From Eustoma russellianum (taxonomy: Eukaryota > Streptophyta > Magnoliopsida > Gentianales > Gentianaceae), in NCBI GenBank assembly GCA_036186865.1, contig AP025043.1, positions 28,523,108 to 28,587,107 on the forward strand: a stretch of DNA of 64,000 bases, given 5' to 3'. Made by a program: the position numbers and the translations under genes. Position 1 is the stretch's first letter. Each line of letters begins with the position of its first letter. The notes beneath the pieces are model-generated. The model ran no database searches, had not been told where the DNA came from, and saw nothing but the letters and a program-made list of their open reading frames with translations. Shown one piece after another: positions 33,137-44,895 of this stretch.

Positions 33137-33948
33137 TAATAATAAATAAATGGAAGTGTGTGCCGTGTGATGTAATGCGGAGAAAAAATTAATATTTGAA
33201 CTAACTAAATTCTATCTCAAACCATTAATCAAACTTTATCCCTAATTTCCCTCACTTATCATCCCACCCTTATTCCCCTAATCTCTTATTAATATATATC
33301 AAACCCTAATCCCCCCCTCTCTCTATCAAAACAACGACAGCCCTTCCCCCTTCTTCCCCCATCAAACTTGCGGCACCAAGAAAGAAAAAAAAAGTTCTTT
33401 TGATCCAAGGCTTCAAGAGGAGTGGAAATCACAACCATATCATCACCATCACCCGTGCCTACATCGTCTCTCGTAATTTAAGTTCTTGCTAGGGTCGAGG
33501 TAGGTGCATACTATTTATTCCCTCAAAATGGTATGAAGTTTGCATGCTCAAAACGGTATTTTTATGTGTTTATTATTGTTCTTTTATGCTTGTTTCATTC
33601 ATGATCCTATTGATGTATCACAAAGTGTTTATTTTTGTTCTTCTATTCCTGATTCGAATATGATCCTGTTGATGTATTCTCCTTGTGATATTAATTGTTT
33701 ATGTTTGTAAAGGTGGATTGCTGTTTTTTTTAGATTTCGGCAACTACATATAAAAAAACAAAAAAATAATACAAAAGGGATTCGGCTGAACCTTGTGAAT
33801 TTGAATTCTACATATTTCATTTATTAACAAAATTTCTGGACGCAACTTTCGGCGGCTTTCATGCGCATATTAAAAACAAACCTATATAATATAATAATAA
33901 TAATAATAATATAATAATAATAATAATAATAATAATATAATAATAATA

Positions 33949-33983
<35 letters not shown>

Positions 33984-34122
33984 TAATAATAAAAAAGGGG
34001 GGTGCCGATTTGGGCAGCAATTGTACAAAAAAAATATTAATAATAAATAATAACAAAAGGGGTTTGGCCTTTATTTCGGCTGAACCAATTTCCCAAGTTT
34101 AAATAATATAATAATAATAATA

Positions 34123-34157
<35 letters not shown>

Positions 34158-34222
34158 TAATAATAATAACTAATAATGAATGATGATGAGTGATGATGAT
34201 GATGATATGATGATGATGAGAT

Positions 34223-34254
<32 letters not shown>

Positions 34255-34272
34255 CTGATGATGATGATGATG

Positions 34273-34320
<48 letters not shown>

Positions 34321-35351
34321 TAATAATAATAATCCTAATCCTATACTCTAATAAATAATAATAAGGGCAAAGGGTTTGGCCAGTTCGGCTGAACCCAATT
34401 TTAAAAAAAAGGTAAAAATAAAATAAAATCATAAATAAGTAGACTAAGTAATGGGAGACGGACGTGGTACAGAGGGAAGTAATGGGGGCGGCTGTGTGGT
34501 GTTCCTGCATTCATGGCACGTGATTGCATGAGGTATACTGCGTCTATAGGGCGTGGGTATCGGGATGACTTAACCGTGTTTATAGGGCACGGGGTCATGA
34601 GACATACTGCGTCTATAGGGCGTGGGTTGTCCAAACGGCAAGTGGTGGCTAGAGACCACGACGCTGGATTTAGGACCCGGGGGCATGCATTGCATATAGG
34701 TTCTAGGAGCATATTGCCTGACATATTTCTAGTTGCATGTGACACGTTATTTGAGCATGTATCACGTATTTGCGCATTTTTATGTGGAGTGCTTTTACCT
34801 TTCCGTATAAGCCATGCTATCATGTTTTATGTGTTATGTGTTGATATCTTTTTGGGTATGTACTCTTTGTATTGTTTTGAGAGGCACCTACTGGGTGATT
34901 ACCATCACTCACCGCCTACTATTCCAGGTGAGACTGATAGTGCCTATGATTATATTTTCCTCGAGGATGGTGCCGATGTCGTGGAGTGGGCTGAGTGACC
35001 AGTAGATACAATTACAGTGAGGGCAGAGACGGGCTGGTTATGATATTCTTGGGGTGACATTGGCATTTCTATTTTTTCAGTATTACATTGAGACATTTCT
35101 CCTAGACTTTTAATTCAGACATTGACTTTGACTTGTAGGGACTGGTCAGCCTAATATGATGTTTTTATTTTATTGAGGTTCATTAAATTCTAATTAGTAT
35201 TGTGTTTAAATCGTTTCCGCAAAAAGGAAAAAAAAATTTCCATGTCAACACTGACGTGTAACAGGTTGAGGTGACGCTTTGTATTCTCCTTAGTGAGATA
35301 CGGCGGGTACAACTGCTACCGAGACTAGGGCTTGGGAGCGGGACGCTTACA
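33018..35351 (+). mobile_element. 3' LTR of the chromovirus
   Basis: 2334 bp, starting TGTTATGCCG and ending GGGACGCTTACA. Outside the microsatellites it differs from the 5' LTR only by scattered substitutions and one-base indels. AAT sites are at 33030-33150, 33886-33993 and 34108-34353. The paired frames near the ends of both LTRs (27387-27621 and 34513-35005) are shared LTR sequence, not genes. Confidence 0.9.
34108..34353. repeat. AAT and GAT compound microsatellite
   Basis: AAT repeats flank a GAT tract (about 34165-34275) that the 5' LTR lacks, so this array changed after integration. Confidence 0.93.
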
Positions 35352-35541
35352 ATCTACTCCTGTACACAATTTTTTTTTTTAAATAAAGAAGACGAAATTC
35401 TGGCAAAACAAAGAATTTATGAAGATTTGAAACTGAGAAGAATTTAAGAATGAAAAGGATTTTTTTCTCCCTCTTTCTTGGTATGACCGCCGATAGGGGG
35501 AGGGGAGGGAAGGTTTTAATTGAATATGTGCTTTCACAATA
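35352..35541. other. no gene seen
   Basis: Short flank of the chromovirus with T and GA runs, no supported content. Confidence 0.5.
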
Positions 35542-35730
35542 TGCGGATGAGATCTGACGAGGGCTTCATATGAGGCAAAATATGAGGCCTCCAATTACGC
35601 GACGACACGTGTACAAAAGGGCCTACTATTTACCTTTTTTTTTCCTTTTTTAAAAAAAAAGCTCTCTATTATACACATGACGTCGCATGATTGGAAGCCT
35701 CATATTTTGCCTCCTCAGATCTCATCCGCA
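35542..35730. mobile_element. small foldback element (MITE-like)
   Basis: 189 bp with inverted ends of about 65 bp. TGCGGATGAGATCT at the left matches AGATCTCATCCGCA at the right. Further inwards AAAATATGAGGC pairs with GCCTCATATTTT. The centre is a T and A run. The flanks CAATA and CAACA agree only partly, so the superfamily is open. Confidence 0.65.
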
Positions 35731-36127
35731 CAACATGATGGTCAATGACTGTTATCTTGTAATCCAAAGAGTCATAGAGTCCTCGTATCATGTCATAAAA
35801 ACGATGAAAATAAAGCATCAACAAATACGATAATAACATCACAAATCTTTCAATGAATGTCTATAATCAAAGAGGTATTTGACAGCTCAAATAAAATCTA
35901 ACTAGTCATCAACTCAGTACATCCATAAAAACCTCGTAAAGGAATAAACTCAAATAGTCTCTTAAGCAACTCAATGTCATAATAATATAAATCATTGCCA
36001 TAACTCCAGCCGGGTAAACTCTTTATATGTTCATTCATCTGAAATAGATAGTCAATATAATTAGGTGAGTTTTACATGCTTAAAAGAACAATCATCATTA
36101 TTTAATAAATTTCGTGTATATCTTCAT

Positions 36128-37150
36128 GGGTTTGATGTTGATGAGGCCGAGATCGCTTACCGGGTAGATCAGAGATGACCCGAGTGTTATGCCGTTAATC
36201 TTCTGTATGAATCCATCAATGGAGCCTGAGAAAGAAGAAAAACGTTAAAGGTCTCAGGGCGCTGCCCCGGAAAAAACCCTCTGACGCTTAAGTCAGTTAT
36301 GGGTATTTTGTCTATGCAATTTATGCTGGAATAGAGGTTTAGATGAAACCTGAAAAGGATCTCACTGAGTTTGTGAGTTTAGTGTCATGGCCGAGATGGA
36401 GTTCTGGAAGTAATGTTCCAATTGTTCTCCAAGAATTCGGATCCCCTCCCTCGTCTGGGTAGAGGAGTATTTATACTTTAGATTGTGGAGGTCTGACCCC
36501 CTGCCTAGTTAATGAGACGGTGATGTGGCTGAGATGGCGGTCTAATCCGTTGCAGAGATGCAGTGCGATGGGACTAAAGCCTGAGACCGTAGCTGTTCTG
36601 TAGGTCGGTATGTAATGATGTTCTTGTCCTGGACCAATCATCGTTTGCCATTTGGAAAGTTATTCTGCAGAGCCGCTTAGTGGGTCCCAGCAGACGATTG
36701 AGAATATCTTCTCTTGACCTTATCCGATGGTTTAGCGTGGCAAAACCAATACGGGGCCGTGGCCGAGGCCGAGATGATGAATCATTCTATCGAGGTTGAC
36801 TGTAAATATACGACTTTGCCGTGCCGAGATGAAATATTCTGAAGTGTTACGCAAGCCTTCGCTTCTACAATTCTTGACCATGTATCAACAAGTGTCGGCC
36901 CGACTTAGACACGTGGCCGAGCTGAACAGGATTTATAGTGGATTTTGCCTTAGCCATTTTAATAGACTTTAGGAAGCTTGTGAAGAAGTGCATCCTCGCC
37001 GAGCTACAGTTCAGACTGGATGTCGGGGTGCAAACCCTTGATGATAAGAGTATAACCAAAATGTAGTTTGGCCGAGCAACAGGCTTTTGTGCCGACCTGC
37101 GGGACTTTAACACTTTATGTCCAAAATCTACCGTTGACTGTTGTTGACTG
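36128..37150 (-). mobile_element. Tat/Ogre-like gypsy solo LTR
   Basis: About 1 kb and richer in GC than its surroundings. On the minus strand it begins TGTCAGTCAACAACAG and ends CTCATCAACA. A TATA box (TATTTATA on plus) lies at 36468-36475. After it on the minus strand comes a stretch with GCGTCAGAGGG and GGGCAGCGCCCTGAG, which I associate with LTRs of the Tat group. No target duplication was found and the limits may be off by some bases. No coding sequence is nearby, so it is a solo LTR or a fragment. Confidence 0.5.
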
Positions 37151-39330
37151 ACATGTAATTATTTCGGTTCATTAGGATGTTGATCATGGCATGCTTATCA
37201 TGTTACATGTTAAGAGGTTTGTCTTTGCAATTGACATGTATTCACTACCAAAGTCACACTGATTACTTTTGCATGTGGCATGGGTTGATCATATTCAAAC
37301 AAAAGATTTGTTGTTGCTTTTGCATGCTTTGCGTATCATATATCATATCTCATGTATAATTGATAATCAATCATATCGTGATCATATAGTCATACCAATC
37401 ATAACATCAATGGCATCAATAAAACAAGTATAACAAAGAACAAATGTGTCTATCGTACAGTATCTTGCTTTAGAAGTTAAACTATGATATCAAAATATTA
37501 AGACTTGTTGTCTCAATTAAAGTTATAAATCATCTAAAGAGATTTCTAACCTCATTTTGAATCAAAGTAAATGGAGTCTTGTAGCTTTCGTTATGTATAA
37601 GTTAATCTTCGACGGCGTAATACATATAAAAAATGACACTTGTACCTTGGTACATAATTTGGACCTACTTAGAGACTTAATTTGACTCATCAGCACAGAA
37701 AATAAAATTTGTAAAACTTGAAATAAAGTTTTAAAGCGCCTTAAATCATCTTAATTCAAGTTTTAGAACTCCATATACGAACATGACACTAACCGCCACC
37801 TTCTCTAAAAGTGGGACCGCTCCTAACCTTTTTAGAGAGCGCTCCTCATGATCTGAGGCTTGTTTTTCTCTAGTTTTGGAAGGGCATTCATGACAACCTC
37901 AATGAGCGCTCTCCACTATGTCACACGCATTTTCTCTATAATTTTACACAATAAGCATACTCAAAATTCAAACCAATCGAGTATATGCCTCCAATTAATC
38001 TCTCAGCAATGTTTTTGCACGATTATACATGTGAGTACTCATTTAACATCAACTCAAACATCATGCAATCCATAAACAATCATAGAACGGAAATCTTTAT
38101 AAACATATGACAATAACCTCTACCTTTTTATAGTAAAAATTCCGCTACCAAGCCCAGAAGATCCAAACTTCTTCACACTAATTCACAACCTAGGTAGGAA
38201 GAATTCTCCAACATCATAAATAATTCAATACAATTTCTATCCAATCCCAAAAAACACTAACTTTTAATCTTATTAAAATCTAATTTTGAACATAGAAAAC
38301 TTGTATTCAGAATAATCTTCTCTTCACCTAAATCATTTATACACTTTTGAATCGTCATTTAGAGTTTCTGATACACAAATATTACATATTTCTTTCTCGC
38401 CCTTTTCCTTCTCCTTTGCCGTCACCGAAGCCCCGCATCCTTTCGAATTTTGAATTGTGAAGCAGCCTTAGGCTGCTCTAATTTTATATTAGGCTTTAAC
38501 TTTTTTTTTATTTTTATATTCTATAGTTTATTTTTAACTGATGACTATTTTACCTTTTGCTTTAAAATTATATTTCCGGTTCATCACAATAACACTGATA
38601 AAAAAAAGAAAAGCAAATAACTATGATCAAATAAAGTTTTATCCTTATGTATGCGTTCTAATTGAATACTAGAAGAAATAATTTCTTCAACAAAAAAAAG
38701 ACCTGGTGTAATCCTCTTTTATTTGTATAAGTGAAAAGATGAAATTTCAAGTATATTGTAACAAAGCATTTCCGAGGTTCTAACAACCTAACTCAACCCT
38801 TTGGATTTCTGGAATCAGTCTAGGAAAAACTTGTTAAGCTCTTGCTGGATTTCAATCATCTTATTGCTAATTACATTAAAGTATAATTATGTAGACCAGC
38901 AATATTCAATCCTCATGGTTAATATAATGAAAGTGCATTTAATTTTGTAGTAATGCATATAATATTTTGAGTATAATTTTGATTGTATCACCCTTAAAAA
39001 TGTAGTCATTTAGATATTTTTTAGTGTATCTCCATAACTCTTATATAATTTTATTTTAACCCTATAGGTTATAAATTTTAGAGTAAATTAAAAACCCACA
39101 TTTTGTCAATGTTAGAAAATACAGTAGAGAAATATTATACTAGATGTTCATTTAAGAAACGCACTCTTAGATAATTTATACTGAGTTTGTAATCTATACC
39201 TATTTAAATTTAATACATGTATTACTATATTTATAGTTTGTATATAACATTCATTGTTTTGTGTATCAACTCAATTTATAGTCATGGAGACTCTAAGGTA
39301 ACATATACTAGTGTCTTATATTTATTACAT
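37151..39330. other. no gene seen; decayed repeat DNA
   Basis: AT-rich. Palindromic GAGCGCTCT and CCTCATGATCTGAGG lie near 37840-37915, and leader-like text near 38130-38480 suggests an old LTR, but I cannot define ends or frames. Confidence 0.4.
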
Positions 39331-39334
39331 ATTT

Positions 39335-39720
39335 TTAACTTTGGTAAATGTTCTTGAAGGTTTACCTAAAAGACAAGAATTTCTTAAATATATAAGATTG
39401 AATCAAGATGGTCTGCATAAAGGTGAACTTGTAAGTAGTCGAGGTTTAAGTCAACAAACTAGTCTTGATAGTGTTTCTGATACACGTTGGTGTACGTATT
39501 CCGGCCTTAATTTTGTCTGTTGCAACTGCTATTATGCAAAGGTGCTTTTCAGCTGTAAATATATTGAAGAATCGGCTGCGAAATAAAATAAGAGACACTT
39601 GAATGAATGGTTGTTTGGTTACTACATAAAAAAAAGATCTGCTTTGTAAAGTTGAGACTGAGAAAATTACAAATCGTTATCAAATTACAAAAACTTGTCT
39701 TGAGCATTGTAACTAGTAAA
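39335..39720 (+). pseudogene. hAT transposase relic
   Basis: Two conserved pieces of a plant hAT transposase of the zinc-finger MYM/TTF type are joined with the middle missing. 39347-39500 reads LPKRQEFLKYIRLNQDGL, then LSQQTSLDSVSDTRW, the family block normally written as a DTRWGSHY stretch. After a frame change, 39515-39600 reads CFSAVNILKNRLRNK, the C-terminal dimerisation block. The large catalytic insertion domain is absent, so this is a deleted relic. Terminal repeats were not identified; a GGGCCC-containing stretch near 40765 could be an end. Confidence 0.72.
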
Positions 39721-40064
39721 TGATTTGGTTTCTCTTTTGAAATAATGATATTGTTATATCATTGTAACTTGCATTACGTATTTTTTCTGATAAAATTGTC
39801 TTATATTAGTGTTGATGGTCCCTCCTAATGACATTTCCTGCATCGGTCCCTACTTCTGATGCTTTTCAGGTTAGCAGTGTCCCATCTCCCCCTAAAATCA
39901 TATTTCCTAATACAAGTTTTATATAAGTGGTCTCTCAGATGATTTTCATGTTAATATCTTTTTTAAAGATAAGGTGAAAAACAATAGTATTATATAATAT
40001 TTATAAAAAGGCTATATTTGCACCATATTTAAACGTAAGATTTTGGGGCAGTCGCTCACAGGTA

Positions 40065-40150
40065 TATAACCATCATCACCATTCGTATTCAGTATATCCC
40101 AACGACATCAAAAACTATCGCTAGAGTCTGGAAATGGTAAATTGCTATGT
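40065..40150 (-). mobile_element. short RTE LINE 3' tail relic
   Basis: CATCATCACCATTC at the low end, followed by CAGTATATCCCAACGAC and a CGCTAGAGTCTGG block, matches the 3' tails of the RTE copies at 705 and 63284. Only the terminal part of about 85 bp is present. Confidence 0.72.
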
Positions 40151-41853
40151 GCCTCACTCTTTTTGAGCAAAGGCAAAAATACTCTTATGATACCTCGTAA
40201 TTTTGAAAATGGTTGTTTTTTCATGTATACCATGATCTCGATGAATAGTTTACTGTCATAAGTGTCATGCATTATAATCTATGTATGTAGTAATACAAGT
40301 TTACATTTTCAATCAAACACAAACTGGATTTACTACACACCATCATCTAGATAGCACACCCGAGATACTGTGGCATACACATCGAAATCCGTGCCTATAT
40401 TCTTGAATTTGCTAGATACCAAGATTCTGATGTATAATACATTGCGATACAATCTTATATACACATGGATCCTAATGTGTAGATACAACAAAAGAGAGAA
40501 ATTTTGTCAATATAGATCACTACCTTAACCTCTCTCTAACCATCGAAATAGTGAATTTATTATGTCATATTCATCATCGCATAGTAATGGATCTAAATCA
40601 GTCTCTGATCGAAAAATATAACATTAGATTGCCTGAAGTCGATTGTTATAAGAAATCTGATTATTTTTCGTTTCTTAGACTTTACGTACCTGGGGAAAAG
40701 ATCTATTTTAGGAGAAAAAAACGAGAAAGGTAATACTGCGAAGCAAATAATATGAAATAAAGAGTGGGCCCTTAGATTTTTTATATTGGGCCTCGGTCTT
40801 AGCTAGCATTGTAAGGCCTTATTTACATACAAGTTAGTTAATAGCTAATAATATGAAAATAAATAGAAGAATTGATATTACAACCTCAGATTTTATTCCT
40901 ACATGATATTGGTAAATTTTATTTCCTACATGATATTAATAAACTTGCTTATTCATGAACAAGTAGTTAGTTAATAGCTAATATTTAGAAAGACTTTTGG
41001 TATCGATATCATGTTGGAATTGATATTACAACTCAAGTCTTTAAAAATTGTATTTTTGTTTCAAAGCTTTCATTGACGAAAGTGTTCTTTTGATATAAAA
41101 GGTTTGAGGAAAAGGTTACAGAAAAACAATATAATACATTCTCCCTTCGCCTTAAAAATGATATCACTGTTAATTTTTTAATATACGGTAATATATTTTT
41201 GGGAAGGACGAAGTGTGTATACATACACATACATATATTCTTACATAAATACATATGTGTGTGTAGCAAGTAAAGTAGATATTTCTATCTAAGATTTATT
41301 AAAACTCGGTTGTATCTTGTTTACTCAGTAATATACCACAAGACACGTAACGTATTTCAAATAGAACTATAATTATTTGATTATTTTATTTTTGCACGTT
41401 CAAAACAATATTAATTGATTAAATCAAAAACTTCTCGACCTATCATTTTTCGTATATTTGTTGTATAGCAGCATATATTTAATTTATTAAAACCAAAGCT
41501 GATGTCGGAATGCCAAAACCGATTTATGTGCAAACAAGAAGTTAAATATTATATTATTTCATCCTCATTTATAAATTAATAACTATTACTAAAAAAGTTG
41601 AATTTATAGATCCGTATTCTATAAGTTGATTTATACTTATTCAGTCAATTGTTTTGGGTAACTTGTCCCCGAATACATATTGTTGAAGAGAAATTACTTT
41701 GGCCCGGACAATGAATTAATTTATTCTGGACTACAAAGATTTGTCTTTAAAAAAAATACCCCGAACCTCAAAGTGAATATATAAAGCAAGGCGGGTGCAT
41801 AAGTTGTACACCGTAATTCAGTGAACTATTGAATTAATAAAACGTCACACACA
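40151..41853. other. no gene seen
   Basis: AT-rich. Small open frames (40551-40733 plus, 41033-41269 minus) have no motif, no repeat support and base composition like their surroundings. Confidence 0.5.
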
Positions 41854-42920
41854 TGTTGGATCGAAATCCCTGCATAAACAGCACTAGAGAGGGATGAATA
41901 GTGATTAGCGAAAATCACACTATTTTTAAACCCTTTTCAAAACCTCTCAGTTCTGAAATCTGAAACTCAGAAAACAGAAACTGTTTTTGCAAATATATTT
42001 TTGACTTTAAAAACACTTTCAAAAATTATGAAACTTTCCAGAAACACACTTCAAGATGTTTTCTAACTCCTGTAAAATTTTAAGTCAAAATAAAATCTTT
42101 AAGACCTTCAACTAATCAAAAACTTTTTGTCTACACAGAATTCCAAAATAGAGTTCAGAAATTGACTCAACTTCACAAAATTTTTCCTGTCAATCCCCAA
42201 GTCCAAAACCTTTAAAAAATTAACACCAATAACCCTTAAGATATGTATAATAATGGGTTGAAACAGTTTTGGAAAATTCGTTTGGGAAGTTAGTCAATCA
42301 AGTCACTTTTCTCAACTTTTGCAAATCTGAAAAACAGATTGTAGCAGTTGCAGAACTTTGGACTTTTGATTAGCCTAAACTTATCCAAATTGAGTCAAAT
42401 TGGTTTCAAATAAAATATAAGAGACTAAAGTATGTCTCTGTAAAGTTTTAGCAATTTTAAAAACCGTTTACTATTTTTTCCAGAATTTATAACACGTGTT
42501 AACAAAACAGAGAATAGAAAACTAAAGTGTAAAGTACAAAAAGTAAAGAACACCAAAAATTTTATACTGGTTCGGCCAAATGTGCCTACTCCAGTCTTCG
42601 AGGACACCTTTCTCAGTATTCACTATCACCAGTGTCACAGAATTACACCTTAGCTCGATCCTTGGGCTTCACACCAACCCTATTCAAGCTATTCACAACA
42701 CCTTTACAGAATTTCAGCACTATCACACCTCATACACCTTTTCACCTTTCATCAAGCCTTATAAACTTGGCTTATCAATTACAACAATTCTACCACAATA
42801 AGGTGTATCTAAGCAGCACTGCAATGCTTCAAAAATTTCACCACAAGCTGCACAATAAGAATAGAGAAGAAGAAGAAGAAGATAGCAAGAGAGGTGTATC
42901 TTCAACTCATCACTTCAACC

Positions 42921-42930
42921 TCTATTTATA
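42921..42930 (-). promoter_or_regulatory. TATA box, sirevirus 3' LTR
   Basis: TATAAATAGA on the minus strand, preceded by CTCACAC. It is identical in the 5' LTR at 52742-52751, the copy that would drive genomic RNA. Confidence 0.65.
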
Positions 42931-44138
42931 GTGTGAGGCATCCCTTGTTGATAAGATTGCCATTTGTCACCTTGAATGTCATCAATTACACTTGTCTTCA
43001 CACCACTGGTTCTTGTCTTCAAGACTTTGCATACTTGGCACCTTCAAGCAATGTGATTTGTCTATCTACGTCACCAACTTTTTCGGCATTATATGACATG
43101 GAAATTTCAGATTTGAAGGAGATAAATGATGAGATAAATGATGAGTAAATCTCTCAAAAGTTAACCAAGTTTGTTCCACCATATTAGCACATGTGGGAGA
43201 AGAAATCTCAGCAAAAATTTGAACTCCATTTAGCTATAAAAACCGCCCATATGGCCATGTGTGTGCCATGTTGACAACTTTTTGCCACTAAGTATAATCC
43301 TTGAGTTTTGATTGGTTCTAGCATCATTTTCTTTGACACTTGTCATCATAGGAGATAGTCACCTTATACACATGTAAATGCATCATTTTGATGAGAAAAA
43401 TAAGAGTTAATCTCAGCCCTTGAATTCAAAATGAATGGCTATATTTAAGTAGAAAATAGTCAAAACTATTTCCACCTTTCTCTCCTTGAAAGTTGTAACC
43501 ATTTACCATGTCAATTGTGACATGAAATTACTGCAAAATAATATGAGAATAAGTCTTATAATGATATCATAAGATGACCATATAGTGTGACAAAATAAAT
43601 GTCACATAACGAGAAATCCCGAGAATACTGAAAACCAAATATAGCAATAATATTCTTGATGTTGATACTTCAAGAACACCATAAGAAGTCCATAATGATG
43701 ATAATAATATCCTTGAGAAATAATCAAAGTGAAGATGTCGCGATATGCTCCGAGAATAAAAACACGATAACTCCCTTGATAGCATTTTTTTTGAGAAAGA
43801 TAGTCTTGTCTTGAAATAATTATGACGAATGTCATAGAGATAGTCTTGAGATGATAATATCATGTTACATAGTAACATATTATAGAATATGTGAAGACAA
43901 TATACCTGCAAGACTTAAAATTCCACTTTTTGCCCTTTTTGGTAAGTCGTATAACTTTCGCGGCATATTAGTTACAAGACATAATAATATTCATAAAAAT
44001 CAAATAATAAACTCACCAAAATCATGTATGAAACATTAAGAACATATATGTAAATGAAAACAACTATTTATCACATCTTAGATAGCATGGAACACTTTGT
44101 TACGAGATTGAAGTGACACAATAATATTTTTCATAGAT

Positions 44139-44405
44139 CAAGCACTTTATGTAGTGCTTCATGTTGCCATCATAACTCTCTGTTTAGAATTTCCAAATGA
44201 TAAAGCGCTTGGTGTAGCGCGCCAGAACTCTCTGATCTGAGTTATTCAAATGATAAAGCGCTTGGTGTAGCGCGCCAGAACTCTCTGATCCCAGTTTTTT
44301 ATTGGATAAAACGCTTTATGAAGCGTTCAATGTTTGAACTAAAGTTTCTGTTTAAACTTTCTGAATGATAAAGCGCTTTATGAAGCGCTCAATGTTCTCT
44401 GTTCA
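44139..44405. repeat. tandem palindrome array in sirevirus U3
   Basis: Five units of about 50-60 bp, each with an inverted repeat around a 6-base loop: AAGCACT/AGTGCTT, twice GCGCT/AGCGC, AACGCT/AGCGTT, AGCGCT/AGCGCT. Arm changes are mostly matched on the other side. The same array is in the 5' LTR at 53967-54235. Confidence 0.88.
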
Positions 44406-44519
44406 AACTTTCTCACATGTTTAATATATTTCATCTTTTTATAATATGTGTGACACTTCCTTAATTAATCAACACTTAAAATCATAACTTTGAAAATTAT
44501 CCAAACATAGTTTTCAACA

Positions 44520-44895
44520 TTCTCCCCCTTTTGGATGATTTTCAAAATAACTCTACATAATTTTAATGTCACAACTCTTTACCAATTGTTATCACATACT
44601 TACCAATTGTTTTGAAAAACTCACCAATTTTATACCAATTGTTTTCAAATTTTTTTTAAGATACATGTTTAAACATATGCTCCCCCTCAATTTATATTCC
44701 CCCCCTTAACCTATGCTCCTAGCCAATTGAACACAAATCGAAAGTTTATACCAATTTAAAACTTATCATTCAACCTTAGAATCATGACTTAACAACTAAA
44801 ATCATGTTCTTATATCTATCTCCCCCTTTATTTTGCAAATCATGCAAAAGATAGAATCACGCAATTGTATCGTAGACCATCATACCTAACTTGGC
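44520..44895 (-). promoter_or_regulatory. multiplied polypurine tracts of the sirevirus
   Basis: Between the pol stop and the 3' LTR the minus strand has repeated G-rich purine tracts: AAAAGGGGGAGA next to the LTR, then others at 44681-44688, 44699-44705 and 44821-44830. Multiple tracts here are a known sirevirus trait. There is no coding sequence, so no env-like gene. Confidence 0.7.

Larger units (their letters stand above)
41854..44519 (-). mobile_element. 3' LTR of the sirevirus
   Basis: 2666 bp. On the plus strand it starts TGTTGGATCG and ends TTTTCAACA. The TATA box (TCTATTTATA on plus) is at 42921-42930, about 1.6 kb into the LTR. U3 carries the palindrome array at 44139-44405. Confidence 0.9.

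Noticed and set aside
34513..34998. 161-codon plus-strand frame
   Set aside because: It is shared LTR sequence present in both chromovirus LTRs (27217-27614 in the other), interrupted there by indels.
43567..43911. Paired frames repeated at 43567-43911 and 53388-53737
   Set aside because: They are the same sirevirus LTR sequence in two copies, without coding evidence.
44139..44405. CRISPR-like array
   Set aside because: The units are adjacent diverged tandem repeats with internal palindromes and no unique spacers, within a plant LTR.
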